DNA from: Cercis canadensis
Taxonomy: Eukaryota > Streptophyta > Magnoliopsida > Fabales > Fabaceae
Assembly: GCA_003255065.1 (NCBI GenBank)
Contig: QAOA01007908.1
Location: 255,943 to 319,942, forward strand
Length of the DNA: 64,000 nt
Reading direction: 5' to 3'
The notes beneath the pieces are model-generated. The model did not search any database, was not told the origin of the DNA, and saw only the letters and a list, made by a program, of their open reading frames with translations. Shown here one piece after another: positions 24,295 to 36,249 of this stretch. A program made the position numbers and the translations under genes. Position 1 is the first letter of the stretch; every line of letters begins with the position of its first letter.

Positions 24295-25460
24295 ACCTTG
24301 ATTCCAATAATAATGCATATCGTCTCGGCGTGTGAAAGGCGGCAAGGCAATGCTTATGTTGTGTTTGGATAGATATTTTTTAAATTTAGATAAATTTAAA
24401 ATGTAATTGAAATGTTATATTTTGAATTTTTGAAATATTTTAATTATATTTATTTTATTATAAAAATAGAAATTTAGCTAAAAAAAAAAAAAATTGAGTC
24501 AACTCGTTATAAAATCACATAAATAACTTACATTATGACTTAATATTAGCAAACTCAATGAATTAACTGGTTATAAACTCATTGAATTAATTCACTACCA
24601 TTCTTGTTTGAAAATTATTATTTACTTGATTCTCTTTATTTATTTCTTGAGATTCTAGTAGTTGACAAAGAATTGGTTTTATTTTAAAATGAGTTGAGCT
24701 TTAAGTTCCATAAAAAAAATTATCATTTTTCTGTGTGTTTGGTGAAAGGAAGAATAAAACTAAAAAGTTGTTTGCATCAAAGTGCTGGTAGGTTATAGTG
24801 CTAGATAGAGGAGTGTTAGTATGATAAAAAAAAAAAAAAAAAAAAGAGATATGGAAAGAGATTAGGGAAAAAGGAGAATGATAGACTCATATAATAAATT
24901 TAAAATATATTGTATTAAGACTTTAAAAATCACCAAAAAATATATTAAAATTTTGAAAATATTTTTAAAAAATTATACAAACAAAATAATTTAAAATTAA
25001 TATTTCAAATACAATCACAAAATATACTTTTTTTGGTTAAACAATCACAAAATATATTACACTTTATAAATACCACCCTTAATCTTTTTCTTTCTTTATG
25101 GCCTCACGGACGGGGCTACTGTTTTTTTTTTTTTTTTTTTTTTTTTTTTTNTTTTTTTTTTTGTTTTTTGTTTTTTGAAGTCTCACCCTCCTTTTAAATT
25201 CTTATCCGTTTTTATGAATTTCATATTGGGTCTAAGGGTGGACATAGGCAAGGCAGTTGGGGTAACATAGAATTTATAATAATATTTTTGAGGATACTGA
25301 GATGTCAAATAAAAGGGGTATCGGATGTAGTTTATCCAAATCTGAAGGACGAAAAAAAAAATACGTCTATGAAATATGAAGTGCGAGCAGAAGTAGAAGT
25401 TTAACAGTGGCCAGCATTTTCACTTGTTTGGCGGCCTCAGAATCAGATAAATCATCTATC
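24295..25460 (+). promoter_or_regulatory. Upstream region of the ALS small-subunit gene
   Basis: AT-rich flank of the plus-strand ALS gene, with A-runs near 24480 and 24830 and a T-run at 25122-25162 interrupted by an N at 25151. The reading frame is open a little upstream of ATG 25461 but lacks an earlier ATG, so 25461 is the start. I could not assign a confident TATA box. Confidence 0.4.
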
Positions 25461-28400
25461 ATGGCGGCCAGTTTAGGTCACCCTAAACAAATTCAAATCT
25501 TGAAATCTCATAGGTTTTCAAAAGGAAAAACAGTCGGACTTACACCAAAATCTTGTGCTTTTATTTCGAAAGCTTGCAAGCTCAACCCTAAGAAACTGGT
25601 GGTCTCGGCCACGAGTACTGACGAGAAAGTTAGTGACAATACATTTTCCCCCAATGGCCCTGCTTCTTCCTCCACCCGATCAAAGTATGTGCATCATTTG
25701 TTGGTTTCCTCCGTTTTCCCTTTGATTTTCGTTGGTTACTTTTGCATTAGCTTATGCTCTATTCTTTTACTCTGAAAATATATGCCTTTGATATAGACGT
25801 AAATTCACTTTCAATCATGATTGATGGTAGCTTGTTCCGATTGGTAGTTAACCATTTTACAGGAGTCATATTAGTAGTTTAGAAACATCAAACTTGTTTG
25901 CCACAATCCACTTTGGAGTCTAACTAGGTTAGGAAGCTTGGGAAAAGGATATGAAGGAGAAGTAACATATGATTATTATAATGTTATCTTCTATAGACAG
26001 GGAAGTATGCAAAATTATTATAATTTTATGACTTAGGAATTATCTTTTTAAGCTTTTTTCCCTGATAATTCAATGATGCAATTTAGATTCGATTATCCCA
26101 GGTGTAGTATGCCTTTTATATTGTATAATTCAAAGTCTTCATGTATACTATGATTATTACTGATAAATATTATTCTATAAATATTGTGATTTTACATGCT
26201 TACTCGATTTATTCTGCTGCCATTTTATATTAATCCAGGGTTAGGCGACACACAATTTCAGTTTTTGTTGGTGATGAAAGTGGAATGATAAATCGGATTG
26301 CAGGGGTTTTTGCAAGAAGGGGATATAATATTGAGTCCCTTGCTGTTGGTCTGAACAAGGACAGGGCACTCTTTACCATAGTTGTATCTGGAACTGAAAG
26401 GGTGCTACAGCAAGTTGTAGAACAGCTTCACAAGCTTGTGAACGTTCTAAAGGTTGTAATCCACCTCTTGCTTCTATATTGGTTCATATTTTGTGAGGCA
26501 TCATATCTGCAACTGAACATTTGTCCCTTGCTTTTCTTGATGGGAATCTCTAACTGCTTTGCGCTCATGTCATGTAATGACCAGGTAGAAGATCTTTCAA
26601 ATGAACCCCAGGTAGAACGTGAACTAATGCTCATAAAAGTTCATGCTGATCCAAAACACCATGCCGAGGTAGATGCTTGGTGATTTGTGGGTGTTATGTG
26701 CATATGTGTATTGTCTATGTTTGTATGTCAATCCTTTTGCATGTTTTCTTGACGGTGTGCAACTGTGGTTTAGTTGCTTCTTTGTTCCTCTATACTAATT
26801 CTGTGAAATTCTCAGATTAAGTGGCTGGTGGACATCTTCAGAGCTAAAATTGTGGATATCTCAGAACATTCAGTGACAATAGAGGTTGTTAATGAGCACA
26901 TTTGGATATATTTTATCTTTAAATCACCTTGTTCTTACACACGATTTTCTACACATTTGCAATCTATAAAAGCAATTTGAAGTTGAAGGATTTATTCTTA
27001 GAATTCTTATTTTTTCATGTGATTGCCTTGATTTGTGAAATTGTCTTGTTCTTTTACCCATTTATCCGTACATCACAGAAAACTGATATTTGGCTTGCTA
27101 AACCTTTTTGGGTTCTGCTATCTGCAATGTTCTTGTTAGGTATGCTAGGATCAAGGTTGATAGTGTTAGTGGATTGAGTTCATAAGGTCTTTATAAACCT
27201 TTCTTTCTGTCTCACCTTACAATAACATAAGTTCAATTTACTTCTCCATAGAAATATTGGCATCAGCCTCCTACATATGTTACAACATGACACAATTAAA
27301 GCCGTAGATGTAATATTCTGAATAGCAGTGGTATAAGATACATATGAGTTTTATCTTTCTCTTCTTATTCTCAATCCATGTTTGGGTATGTTGAAGTCTC
27401 ATCAATGAGCATAGTCTTCTCAAAGCTGAATTATGGGTAGGAACACAGGGCACAAATATTTGAAAATGTCAGTGGGTTGAACATATGCTAGCTGTGTCAT
27501 TGCAGAGGATCGTTTAACTGAAATTGGATAGAAGGTGGTAGCAAATGGAACTCATTCTATGCCCACCTTCATGGTTCTTGTAGCCTGCCCTTTGTCTTTT
27601 GTCTTGAGGTGAGGAGTGTTAATTGGCTGTGGGCTTCACAATGATATGTAAAAGGAAATCAAAACAGGAAATTATTAGATTATGGGATGTGTAAATTGCA
27701 CTCCAACTGTGTCAGGCAATGCTGGTGGTCAGCTCATCTTGGGAATACCCTAGCTATGTTGATGTAATCTTCTTGTCATTCAATAGGTAAAAATACCAGT
27801 CAGGGTATGGAAATCATGATTGTATTGTTGCTGTTATGACTGTTTTCTATTTTTTTAAGTGATGTAACTGGTTTTCTACATGATTAGCGATTTCATATTT
27901 ATTTAATTAATAGATTCCAATTTAATTCCTGACAGTCTATGTCTTTTCTAGACAAATATCAGGAATAAATAGCATAAATGAGCTGGGTAGATTTTTTCTC
28001 CCTTATGTACTGAAATGTTTTTGTGTCATTTTCCCTTGTTATCTAACATTTTTCTATCAATATCGTCTTCGTTATTATTTTCAATTTATCTTCTGCTGTT
28101 CTCAGTGATGCCATCGATGTCATCATTACAGATAAGATATTCTGCCAATATTGCAGGGGACTGGTGATCCAGGGAAGATGGTTGCCCTTCAGAGAAATTT
28201 AAGCAAATTTGGAATTAAAGAAATAGCCAGAACTGGAAAGGTTGGTACTCTCACTTGAGTGCCTGATAAATTTCTTGGTTGTTATCTTCTATCCAAATTT
28301 CTTCTGTTTTTTTTTGTTCTTTTGCCCCGGAAAAAAAAAAAATCTTGGTTATTATCTTTTTGATCCTTTTCATGCAGTATATTTATAAATTGTTAAAAAT

Positions 28401-31400
28401 GTACCATCCCCTTAATGTCTGGTTGTAATTCCAATTAGATTGCATTGAGAAGGGAGAAGATGGGTGCATCTGCCCCGTTTTGGCGATATTCAGCTGCTTC
28501 TTACCCAGATCTTGAAGGAACAATGCCTATTGATGCTCTTGTGGGTGTGACAAATAGGAATCCTATTGGTGAAAGTGATATAACTGTTGGAGTACGTTTT
28601 TCTCTCTCTGCTTTAAGGCCACCTTTTCCATTATTTGATAACCTTTTTTCCCCCTTTCTGTGGGAATTCTTCTTGTTTATTTTGCATGGATGATATGAGA
28701 TAGTGGTGGATCCAGAAAATCATTAAGTGGGTAATATATATACATAGTACGGATTTAATTGAAGTTATGCTTGCATCAATATGTTTTTCTTTATATTCTA
28801 TAGTGTTCTTTTGGCTGGTTTATTTTGCTATTTTGCATGGATATAGTTGAGGTAGTGGTGGATCCAGAAAATTTCTGTAGGTAATATATATACATGGTAA
28901 GCATTTAATTGATTTTAAGATTGTAGCAATATTTGGATTGCAAGGGAAAAAAAAAAACATAGGGAAAAGAACACCAAAAGAATAGCAGACTGCAATCCAA
29001 ATATTGTTTACCATGTAAGGCAGTGAAAAACAAATATTGCAATGAGAATCGCAGTCATGTAAGGCAGTTTAAATTCTTAATGCCTAGGTGTCTTTCCTTG
29101 TTCATTTGACACTGAATCAAGTCAGGAAGAGAAAACTGACATGGGAGCCAGTGAGTTTTATCCTTCAGGTGCTATTGCCTTTTGGTTCTGAAATTCCATC
29201 CACTAGTCTAATTGGTTGGTCAAATGTTATAATTTAAATTTTTGTTGACCTTTGTAGAAGTATATTGGCATGTGTTTTATCATTGATTAAATTATGGGAA
29301 GAAAAGAGGGGGCGGGGGGAGAATGTAACTTTTTGAATTTACCTCGTATCAAATAAGGGCCATTGCCTCAACTCTAGCCCTTGATGTGAGGAGTGGGTAC
29401 AACATAGCTACGATCAAATTGAATCATGTTGGATTTGGATCTTTGTTGTCTTAACAGCAATTTGTTCTGGTCTTGCAATTGATTAAATATCTGTGCCTGA
29501 CTGAAAGAGAGCAAATCTGTAACTATTACAAGAAAGTGCTAACAGTAACTTAATTCAACGCACAACCAGGGATACTTGGTGGGGGAGCCCTGACTCCCCC
29601 TTCATTAGTCCAGACAAAAATCGTTCCTGAATCCTCTATTCAATACCTCCCCCCTCCTTCCAGGGAGCCCCGACTCCCCCTTCATTAGTCCAGACAAAAA
29701 TCGTTCCTGAATCCTCTATTCAATCCCTCCCCCCTCCTTCCATCCCTGCTTTTTCAAATTTTGTTTATTATGATTTTTTATTTGAAGAAAACTATGACTT
29801 AAGATTTCAGCCCAGCCACTGACTTAATTGCGCTTGTTTACATGCATGTTTGGTTTTTACTATCCCTATATAGAGCTGCTTTTATTGGATCATATATATT
29901 CTAAATAGTAAACTCAGACATGTCTCTGACTTTTTTTTTTTTGAAATGCCTGCTTGTGTGAAGGGAGATGTTTATCCTATAGAGCCATCAGAGGGATTTA
30001 CTGTCAATCAAGTCCTTGATGCTCACTGGGGTGTTCTCAATGATGAAGATGTAAGTTAAGTTTATCATTGCTTATTGTATTGTCCTTTACTGAATCCCTT
30101 TTTGTCTCCCTTTTATTCCTTGTAGATGTAATATCTAAGTCATCCACATTTGCAGCTTCTTGCAAGTGTTCTTTCACTTGATGTTTCCCTATAAAGTATA
30201 GTCCTGATTTTGATTTAAACAGTATTGACGTATCTGTTTGGTTTTTTGATTACACAATGGACTATGTTCATTGAGTTGTATAAATATTTCATTGCAATTT
30301 TATGACATTTCTCAAACTGGAAAACTAGTCTATCTAGGTTACACTCAACTTTGTTGACCATTTTTTACATGGAGTTGTTAATTTGAAAAAGTATGTAGCT
30401 GCTCCAGATTGTCTCAGCTTCAACCGCTCCACAGCATTCCTCAGCCATTTAAACTACTTTCAATTAGATTGATTGGCTGAGGATATATTTAATATGGCGT
30501 TTCCTGGTATCAAGGTTACATATTGTTCAATTCTTTGTTTTTGTTGTTTTAATTGGTTTAGGAGGATTTCCTATCCTCCTTTTCACTACTTACATTAATG
30601 AATTCTTCTTTTACCCAAAAAAAAGTGTTGCATTCTCAATGGAAGGATGAGAAATACCCTATAGTGATGACCTACCCTGAGCTTCTAACCACAAGCACTA
30701 GTGGTATCATTCTTTTGTTTCATCACTGTAAGTTTGTTGTTATCAAGTCTTTTTGACTCAGCAAGCTTAGTATTTCACATACAATTCTTTGCTTGTGCAA
30801 GTCTGACTTGGTGGTAAAGAAGCTTGTGCAGTTTATGATGTCTAAAAATGAATTTTCAAAATGTGGAAGCTTAGTATTTCTGATTCAAATGAGTTTTCGT
30901 TACACTTAAAATTCATTGAGTCTTTCAGAAATCAAGTATTGAAGGTTTGGGCATAGTGGGAAAAATTGTGAGGCTTCTTTCAGATGTGGTTCGTAAATCT
31001 TTTCAACAGTGAAGTCATTGTGTAAATGATGTAGGGCAAAGAGTCTAGAATAAAATTTACCAAGTGGCAGAGAAAATCTGAGAGATGAACGGGTAGAAAA
31101 GAGAACCAAAATGCAGCCCAGGGTGGCTGGTTCTTCAGCCAAACAGGGCTGGCTTTTGGTTAAAACAACCAGGAAATGTAGAAGAAATTCTACTGAGATT
31201 AAAACTTCAGAGACTGTCTGAAAATAAGGATTACAAAAGCTTAAATAGACCTAATTACTTATCCTACAAGGATTAGGAATTCTAATTCTTTAAGGATTGA
31301 CACCTCCTACTACTCCTAAGCCCATAAGGAAGGCATAAGCCAATAAAAACCATGACAAGAAAACTGCTAAAATAATTCAATAGTGTGAAATCACAAAATA

Positions 31401-33393
31401 ACCTTGCTAATAATTTTTTTTATAGCTCCTGCAAGATAAATTAGGAATTTCTGAAGCTTGGGCAGAGCTCAACATGTGTTAATTCAATTTTTTTGTGCAT
31501 TAGCATGTAATATTTGTGACTTTACTGAATGACATGCATTTTTACTGATGTGTTGATGCTTTCAGACTAGTGGAATTCGATCACACACTTTATCCATGCT
31601 TGTGAATGACTCTCCTGGAGTTCTCAACATTGTTACGGGGGTTTTCGCTCGGAGGGGCTATAACATTCAGGTTTGCTTCATTGGTGATTGTCTCTCGCTT
31701 TAACATTGCATACATATATCTCTAGCCATTTTGGTTTTTATGTTTTCTCATATGCTTATACTGTCCTTTCATTATTTCCAGAGTTTAGCTGTAGGACATG
31801 CAGAAGTTGAGGGACTTTCTCGAATTACAACTGTGGTTCCTGGCACAGATGAATCAATTAGCAAGTTGGTGCAGCAACTTTATAAGCTAGTAGATTTGCA
31901 TGAGGTTAAAATTCTCAACTATCAAAAAGAATGCATCACATTTTATAAATAGTATGCTTTGAGCTTTATGTGTTGAGCATCAATAGTAGTGCTTTGAGTG
32001 TGAGTCGTTTGCATTGTCCAAGTAGACACAGAACTAGATATTTCCGTTGGAAGAAACCTGTTGGGATTTTCAAAATCACCTGTTGCATAACAAAATTGAT
32101 AGCTGCAGTATTAAATGTCTAGGTGGATTCTATATCTACTGACTGAATAGGGGTAAGAAAAAGTATCTTGAAACGTTTGTGTCACACTGCAATGAGTGCT
32201 TTAAATCTCTTTATTGAAGTTTAAATCTTAATCAGGCTGTCTCTCAAGCTTCTTCCTTGTTTTGGCATCTTTAGGATTTAAGTGCCATATTAATTCGAGA
32301 TTGTGCATAAACATTTTATCATTGTTTTCTATTCTATATATCACCTGCTTTTTGGTTGTGGGAATAATCTACCTGGTGGTTTGGGAGAATTTCTGGGTAT
32401 ATTTGCTGATTGATCCCAATCAAATGGCTGAAATTTCTTCAGGTTCGTGATATCACCCACTTGCCATTTGCTGAGCGAGAATTGATGTTAATAAAAATTG
32501 CTGTAAATGCTGCTGCTCGACGTGATGTCCTTGATGTTGCCAGCATTTTTAGGGCTAAAGCTGTTGATGTATCCGATCACACAATAACCCTTGAGGTGAA
32601 TCAGTGTCGACTTTTCAATCAAGTGTTCTGTTGCAAGTAGTTATTGATTTGTGCTGTAAAGTGTAAACCTTTATGTTGACTTCTGAATCCTGCCCCCTTT
32701 TTCTTTTTCCTGGTTTCTTTTAGAATAACCTTTGGAACTAACTGATGTGCCCTTATCATCTTCAGCTTACTGGAGATCTGGACAAGATGGTTGCGTTGCA
32801 GAGATTGTTAGAACCATATGGCATTTGTGAGGTTTGTCCTATAAATCTTCACTTACATGGTAGATATTCTTGTTTAGATAATTGACTTGTTGAAGTACCT
32901 GTACTCCCCATATTTCCAGAGTCATATTTGAGACTTGGCTTCCCTAAATGAAATCGTCTATGCCATAAAAGATGGTTCACTTAGTTGCTCATGTTTTCCT
33001 GTAAGGCTTTCCTTTTTTTTTTTCATCCGAGTCAAAATACTCCTATTGTAGAAAAGAAAAACTCGTGTGATGCAGAAATTTCTAGTCTTGGCTAAGCCAT
33101 TAAGATGTTATTGTTCTTTATGTTCATTAGGCGAATGATAAGAGGATAAATTAAAGGGAAAGAGTAAAAATGAGCAATATATCCAGACATGCGTACATGA
33201 TAGCTAGTCACTCTTCCCTCATTTTTGTCTACCTAGCACGCTTATTTTTATTGCACCATCATGCAATGAACCAAGTTAATCCAGTAAATGTTTCTTCTAT
33301 TGTTTGAAGGTGGCACGAACGGGGCGCATAGCACTGGTCCGTGAGTCAGGTGTAGACTCCAGGTACCTTCGTGGTTATTCTTTTCCATTGTAA
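25461..33393 (+). CDS. Acetolactate synthase (AHAS) regulatory small subunit, chloroplastic
   Basis: Exons: 25461-25684, 26239-26452, 26585-26668, 26816-26884, 28157-28240, 28439-28591, 29964-30050, 31566-31670, 31782-31904, 32443-32595, 32766-32831, 33310-33393; all GT-AG, 482 codons with stop (481 aa). The product activates the catalytic subunit of acetolactate synthase, the first common step of branched-chain amino acid synthesis in plastids, and confers Val/Leu/Ile feedback. A Ser/Lys-rich transit-peptide-like N-terminus covers about 1-65. Two copies of the ACT plus partner module follow, at about 76-260 and 308-475. Each holds [10 protein letters not shown] and a later MVALQR; the C-terminus is GYSFPL. 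Duplicate ACT modules and this length are standard for the plant subunit. Introns 5 to 7 carry small repeats and a solo LTR. Confidence 0.95.
28924..29008. repeat. Small inverted repeat in ALS intron 6
   Basis: CAATATTTGGATTGCA near 28927 pairs perfectly with TGCAATCCAAATATTG near 28991 across a short A-rich loop. It lies beside a diverged direct duplication (GTGGTGGATCCAGAAAAT at about 28703 and 28855). It may be a relic of a small inverted-repeat transposon. Confidence 0.5.
29584..29743. repeat. Two-copy 80-bp tandem duplication in ALS intron 6
   Basis: Units 29584-29663 and 29664-29743 are nearly identical; each starts GGAGCCC and ends CCCCTCCTTCCA plus a short tail. Only a couple of substitutions separate them, pointing to a recent replication-slippage event within the intron between exons 28439-28591 and 29964-30050. 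Confidence 0.85.
31027..31434 (-). mobile_element. Solo LTR, copy 2, in ALS intron 7
   Basis: Inverse and diverged copy of 19565-20014. On the plus strand it begins TGATGTAGGGCAAAGAG and ends GCTCCTGCAAGA. Shared landmarks include CAGCCCAGGGTGGCTGG and TTAAATAGACCTAATTA. It has several small deletions relative to copy 1. It lies antisense to the ALS gene, as copy 1 does to its own host gene. Confidence 0.65.
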
Positions 33394-34923
33394 TATAGGC
33401 ACCTGGTCGAAGCGTCTGGGAAAGGTGAGGGATGCCAAACTTTGGGTGGTAGAGCCTTGTGCTTTCTCTTTTGCGTGATGAATAGTATTTTTGCTGTCCA
33501 AACTATAATGTAGAGCCTCTGAAATAGTAACTAAGATAGGATTGGGATGACCACATTTGAGATAAAAGGAAGAAATTATTTTTCCCCTTTCTGTGTTTCC
33601 CACATTTTGCAATCCATTTGAAGTTACGAATTGTTGAAGAAATCACTGAAGGACCAAAAATAAATAAAGTTTAGGCTCACTTAACAACCAAAAAAATTTC
33701 TTTCCAAATCGAAATTATTTTCCTTGTTATTTAAATAAGGAAGGACTTTTTTCGGGCGAAATAAAAAAATGTCTCCTGGATGGAATCATGGAATCGCCCT
33801 ATTTGAACCAGATGCAGTGTGGGATTGCCTGCGCAGCGTTCACGTACATATCCGATTCCATGGGGAAGCTAGAGACGTAGTCCTTCAATATCACCTGCTT
33901 GTTCCTCACTTCTTCACAGCCACTACTCGCCATTTCTCTCCTCTCTTATACTCACAAATACAATCACAAACTACAAATCCAAATCCTCTTGCTATTGCAA
34001 TTTTGCTGCTGCCCCGCAAAAATATCTCTGTACCAGCTAGATCTTTTTCTTTTTATTGGTTTGATTGAACCAGCTAGATCACACTAATGGACCTTGTAGC
34101 TCGGTTGTGCCTAATCTAGTCGATGGTGATTCTCCATTATGCTTTAGGGTCTTTCCTTCCAGCGACAAAAAGAAAAAATAATACATAGCAATAATTTTTG
34201 GTCCAGTGGTTAAAAAACCTACCGATTTTTGTACTGTCTCATAGTGAAGGTCTGACGAATGCGCTATTCTCAATTTTGAGAAGAGAATTGAGTGTAAGTG
34301 TTGAACGAACTCTTCATAAAACCCTCAATAATAAAAGAATTGCTATGATTTTTTTTTTGAGTTTATTTCCCCTTAAGTTTCAGAACTTGGAAAAAAGAAA
34401 GAATAAAATGTGTTGAAAGGATTTGCTTTCTAAGCCAGTGATTGTCATTTCATGAAAAATTACTAAAATATTTTTTGATGTTATGTAGTTATACTGTTTA
34501 TATATAGTTAATTCATTTATATTTGAATATGATAATTACTTATATAAATAGAATAATTATATAAAATTAATGAATATTTTAATTATTTTTTATAGTGTAA
34601 CAGATACCTGCTCAAAAATTTCATTCTTTCTACCCTTTATGGTATTTTCTTTTGAATTTTACAACCTATAAAATAGTTCTTTTTTATTTATTTATTAAAA
34701 TACATAAATTACATCACACATATATTATGATTTATCCAAGCTTTCACAGCGTGGGCTTTTCTTGTTGAGTTGTCAGAATACTAGGTATAGATCCAAGAAA
34801 CAATCAGCCATCTATTTTTAAGGAAAATCAATTACACATATAAAATTTCATCCCCTACACTGTTAGTTTTTCTGTTAAACGCATAATAAAAAGGTAATTT
34901 CACTTTTTAAAAAAATCTTTGTT
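33394..34923. other. ALS 3' flank and intergenic
   Basis: 3' untranslated region and downstream flank of the ALS gene, then AT-rich intergenic sequence. Several short open frames occur (33346-33612, 33769-34068, 34079-34416), none with a domain, splice context or codon pattern suggesting a gene. Confidence 0.45.
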
Positions 34924-34930
34924 GTGATTA

Positions 34931-35567
34931 GGGGTGTTCATGGTGGGGGTGGGGTTGGTTTGGGTTTAGCGTCAATCAAAACTTAACTCAAGAATTTTTT
35001 TATACTCCACAACCTAAACTAAAAGACTTACAATCTAACCAAACTAAACTATGAAAATAGTTTGAATTGAGTTTTTTTTTTTATTTGAAACAAAATTATG
35101 TACCAAAATACATTTTACAAAGAGTAAATAAAGTTTTTCAAAGCTTTTGTCAAATAAATTTAGGAGTTTGCATAAGGAATGACAAAAGGGGAGGTAACAG
35201 AGACATGTGAGAAGATATAAGAGTTTTGGATGTGAAATTTATTAAGATAGACTAAAATCACAAAATAAAAATTAAAAAAAGAGATGATAATTTGAATAGT
35301 TTCAAATTCTAATTTTATGGTGATATATTTTATATTTTATATATTTATAATATATTTATTTAAAATTTTTTTAATAAATAACGATGTTAGATTGAACTAA
35401 ATTGATTTATTATTTTTGCTAACTCAAACCCAACTTAACATAATCCAATATTTATTAAAAAATTCTAACCCAACCTAACTCATTTAAAAATTTAAACTAA
35501 ACCAATCTATCGGTTTAGTTTGGGTTACTCGATTTGGTCAAATTGATTTGTGTTTTGAACCGCCCTA
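34931..35567. mobile_element. MITE with GTGATTA flanks
   Basis: About 640 bp. The ends are inverted: TAGGGGTGTTCATGG on the left and TTTTGAACCGCCCTA on the right. A 7-bp direct repeat GTGATTA flanks it (34924-34930 and 35568-35574); if TA belongs to the terminus the target site is GTGAT. The interior holds opposed words (TTGGTTTGGGTT and AACCCAACTTAA) typical of foldback-prone plant MITEs. No coding capacity. Confidence 0.65.
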
Positions 35568-35841
35568 GTGATTACCAATTAATTCATGATCATTCAAGTT
35601 CCACCATTAGACATAAGTAATTATACTTCTAAATTTAGTTTATATTTTTTAATTAAATTATAACATAAATTTAATTACAGTTTTAATCTCTTATTTTAAC
35701 AAAACAAATAATTTAGTCTCCTATTTTAAAAGATTAATTTTTTTAGTCTTTCTATTTTCACAAAATCAACAATTTTATTCTTCTTCTTAACTTTAGCTAA
35801 CGTTGCAATAAAAAAATTAGTTTTTTCATTCTCAATCTTTC

Positions 35842-36147
35842 TATTATAGACTAATTCTGAAGTAGGTACACAAAGAACATGAAAGAAAGGATAGGAGAAT
35901 AATAGAGAGAGAAAACATAAAAACTCTTATTAATAGGTTCAATGTGCTATTTGGTGTAGTCTCTTCCTCTATATAGGATGACACAGACGTATAAGGGCTA
36001 GCCTTTTAACAGCTAAGCTAATAACTACAATAACTGTCTATCAGTTATTGGTAACTAATTCTTAAACAAAATATAACCGAATACAAAATACAACAGAATA
36101 CAAGTATGGTAAGTTGACGTGGCAAGTTGCTAATTTGTCATGTAATA
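35842..36147 (-). repeat. 3' LTR of the chromovirus
   Basis: About 306 bp, matching the other LTR throughout. Its outer end has lost the canonical dinucleotide (TATTATAGAC against TGTTATAGAC), as has its inner end (TGTAATA against TGTAACA). The inner edge abuts the polypurine tract (minus-strand AAAAGGGGGGAGTAC, 36148-36162). Confidence 0.85.
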
Positions 36148-36249
36148 GTACTCCCCCCTTTTGAAACCCTTGCCTCAAGGGAAGGTATTGAACTGAGGGA
36201 ATTGAAGCTGTAGTTCTTACAAATACTCCCAAGTGGCATCTGCTGGTTC

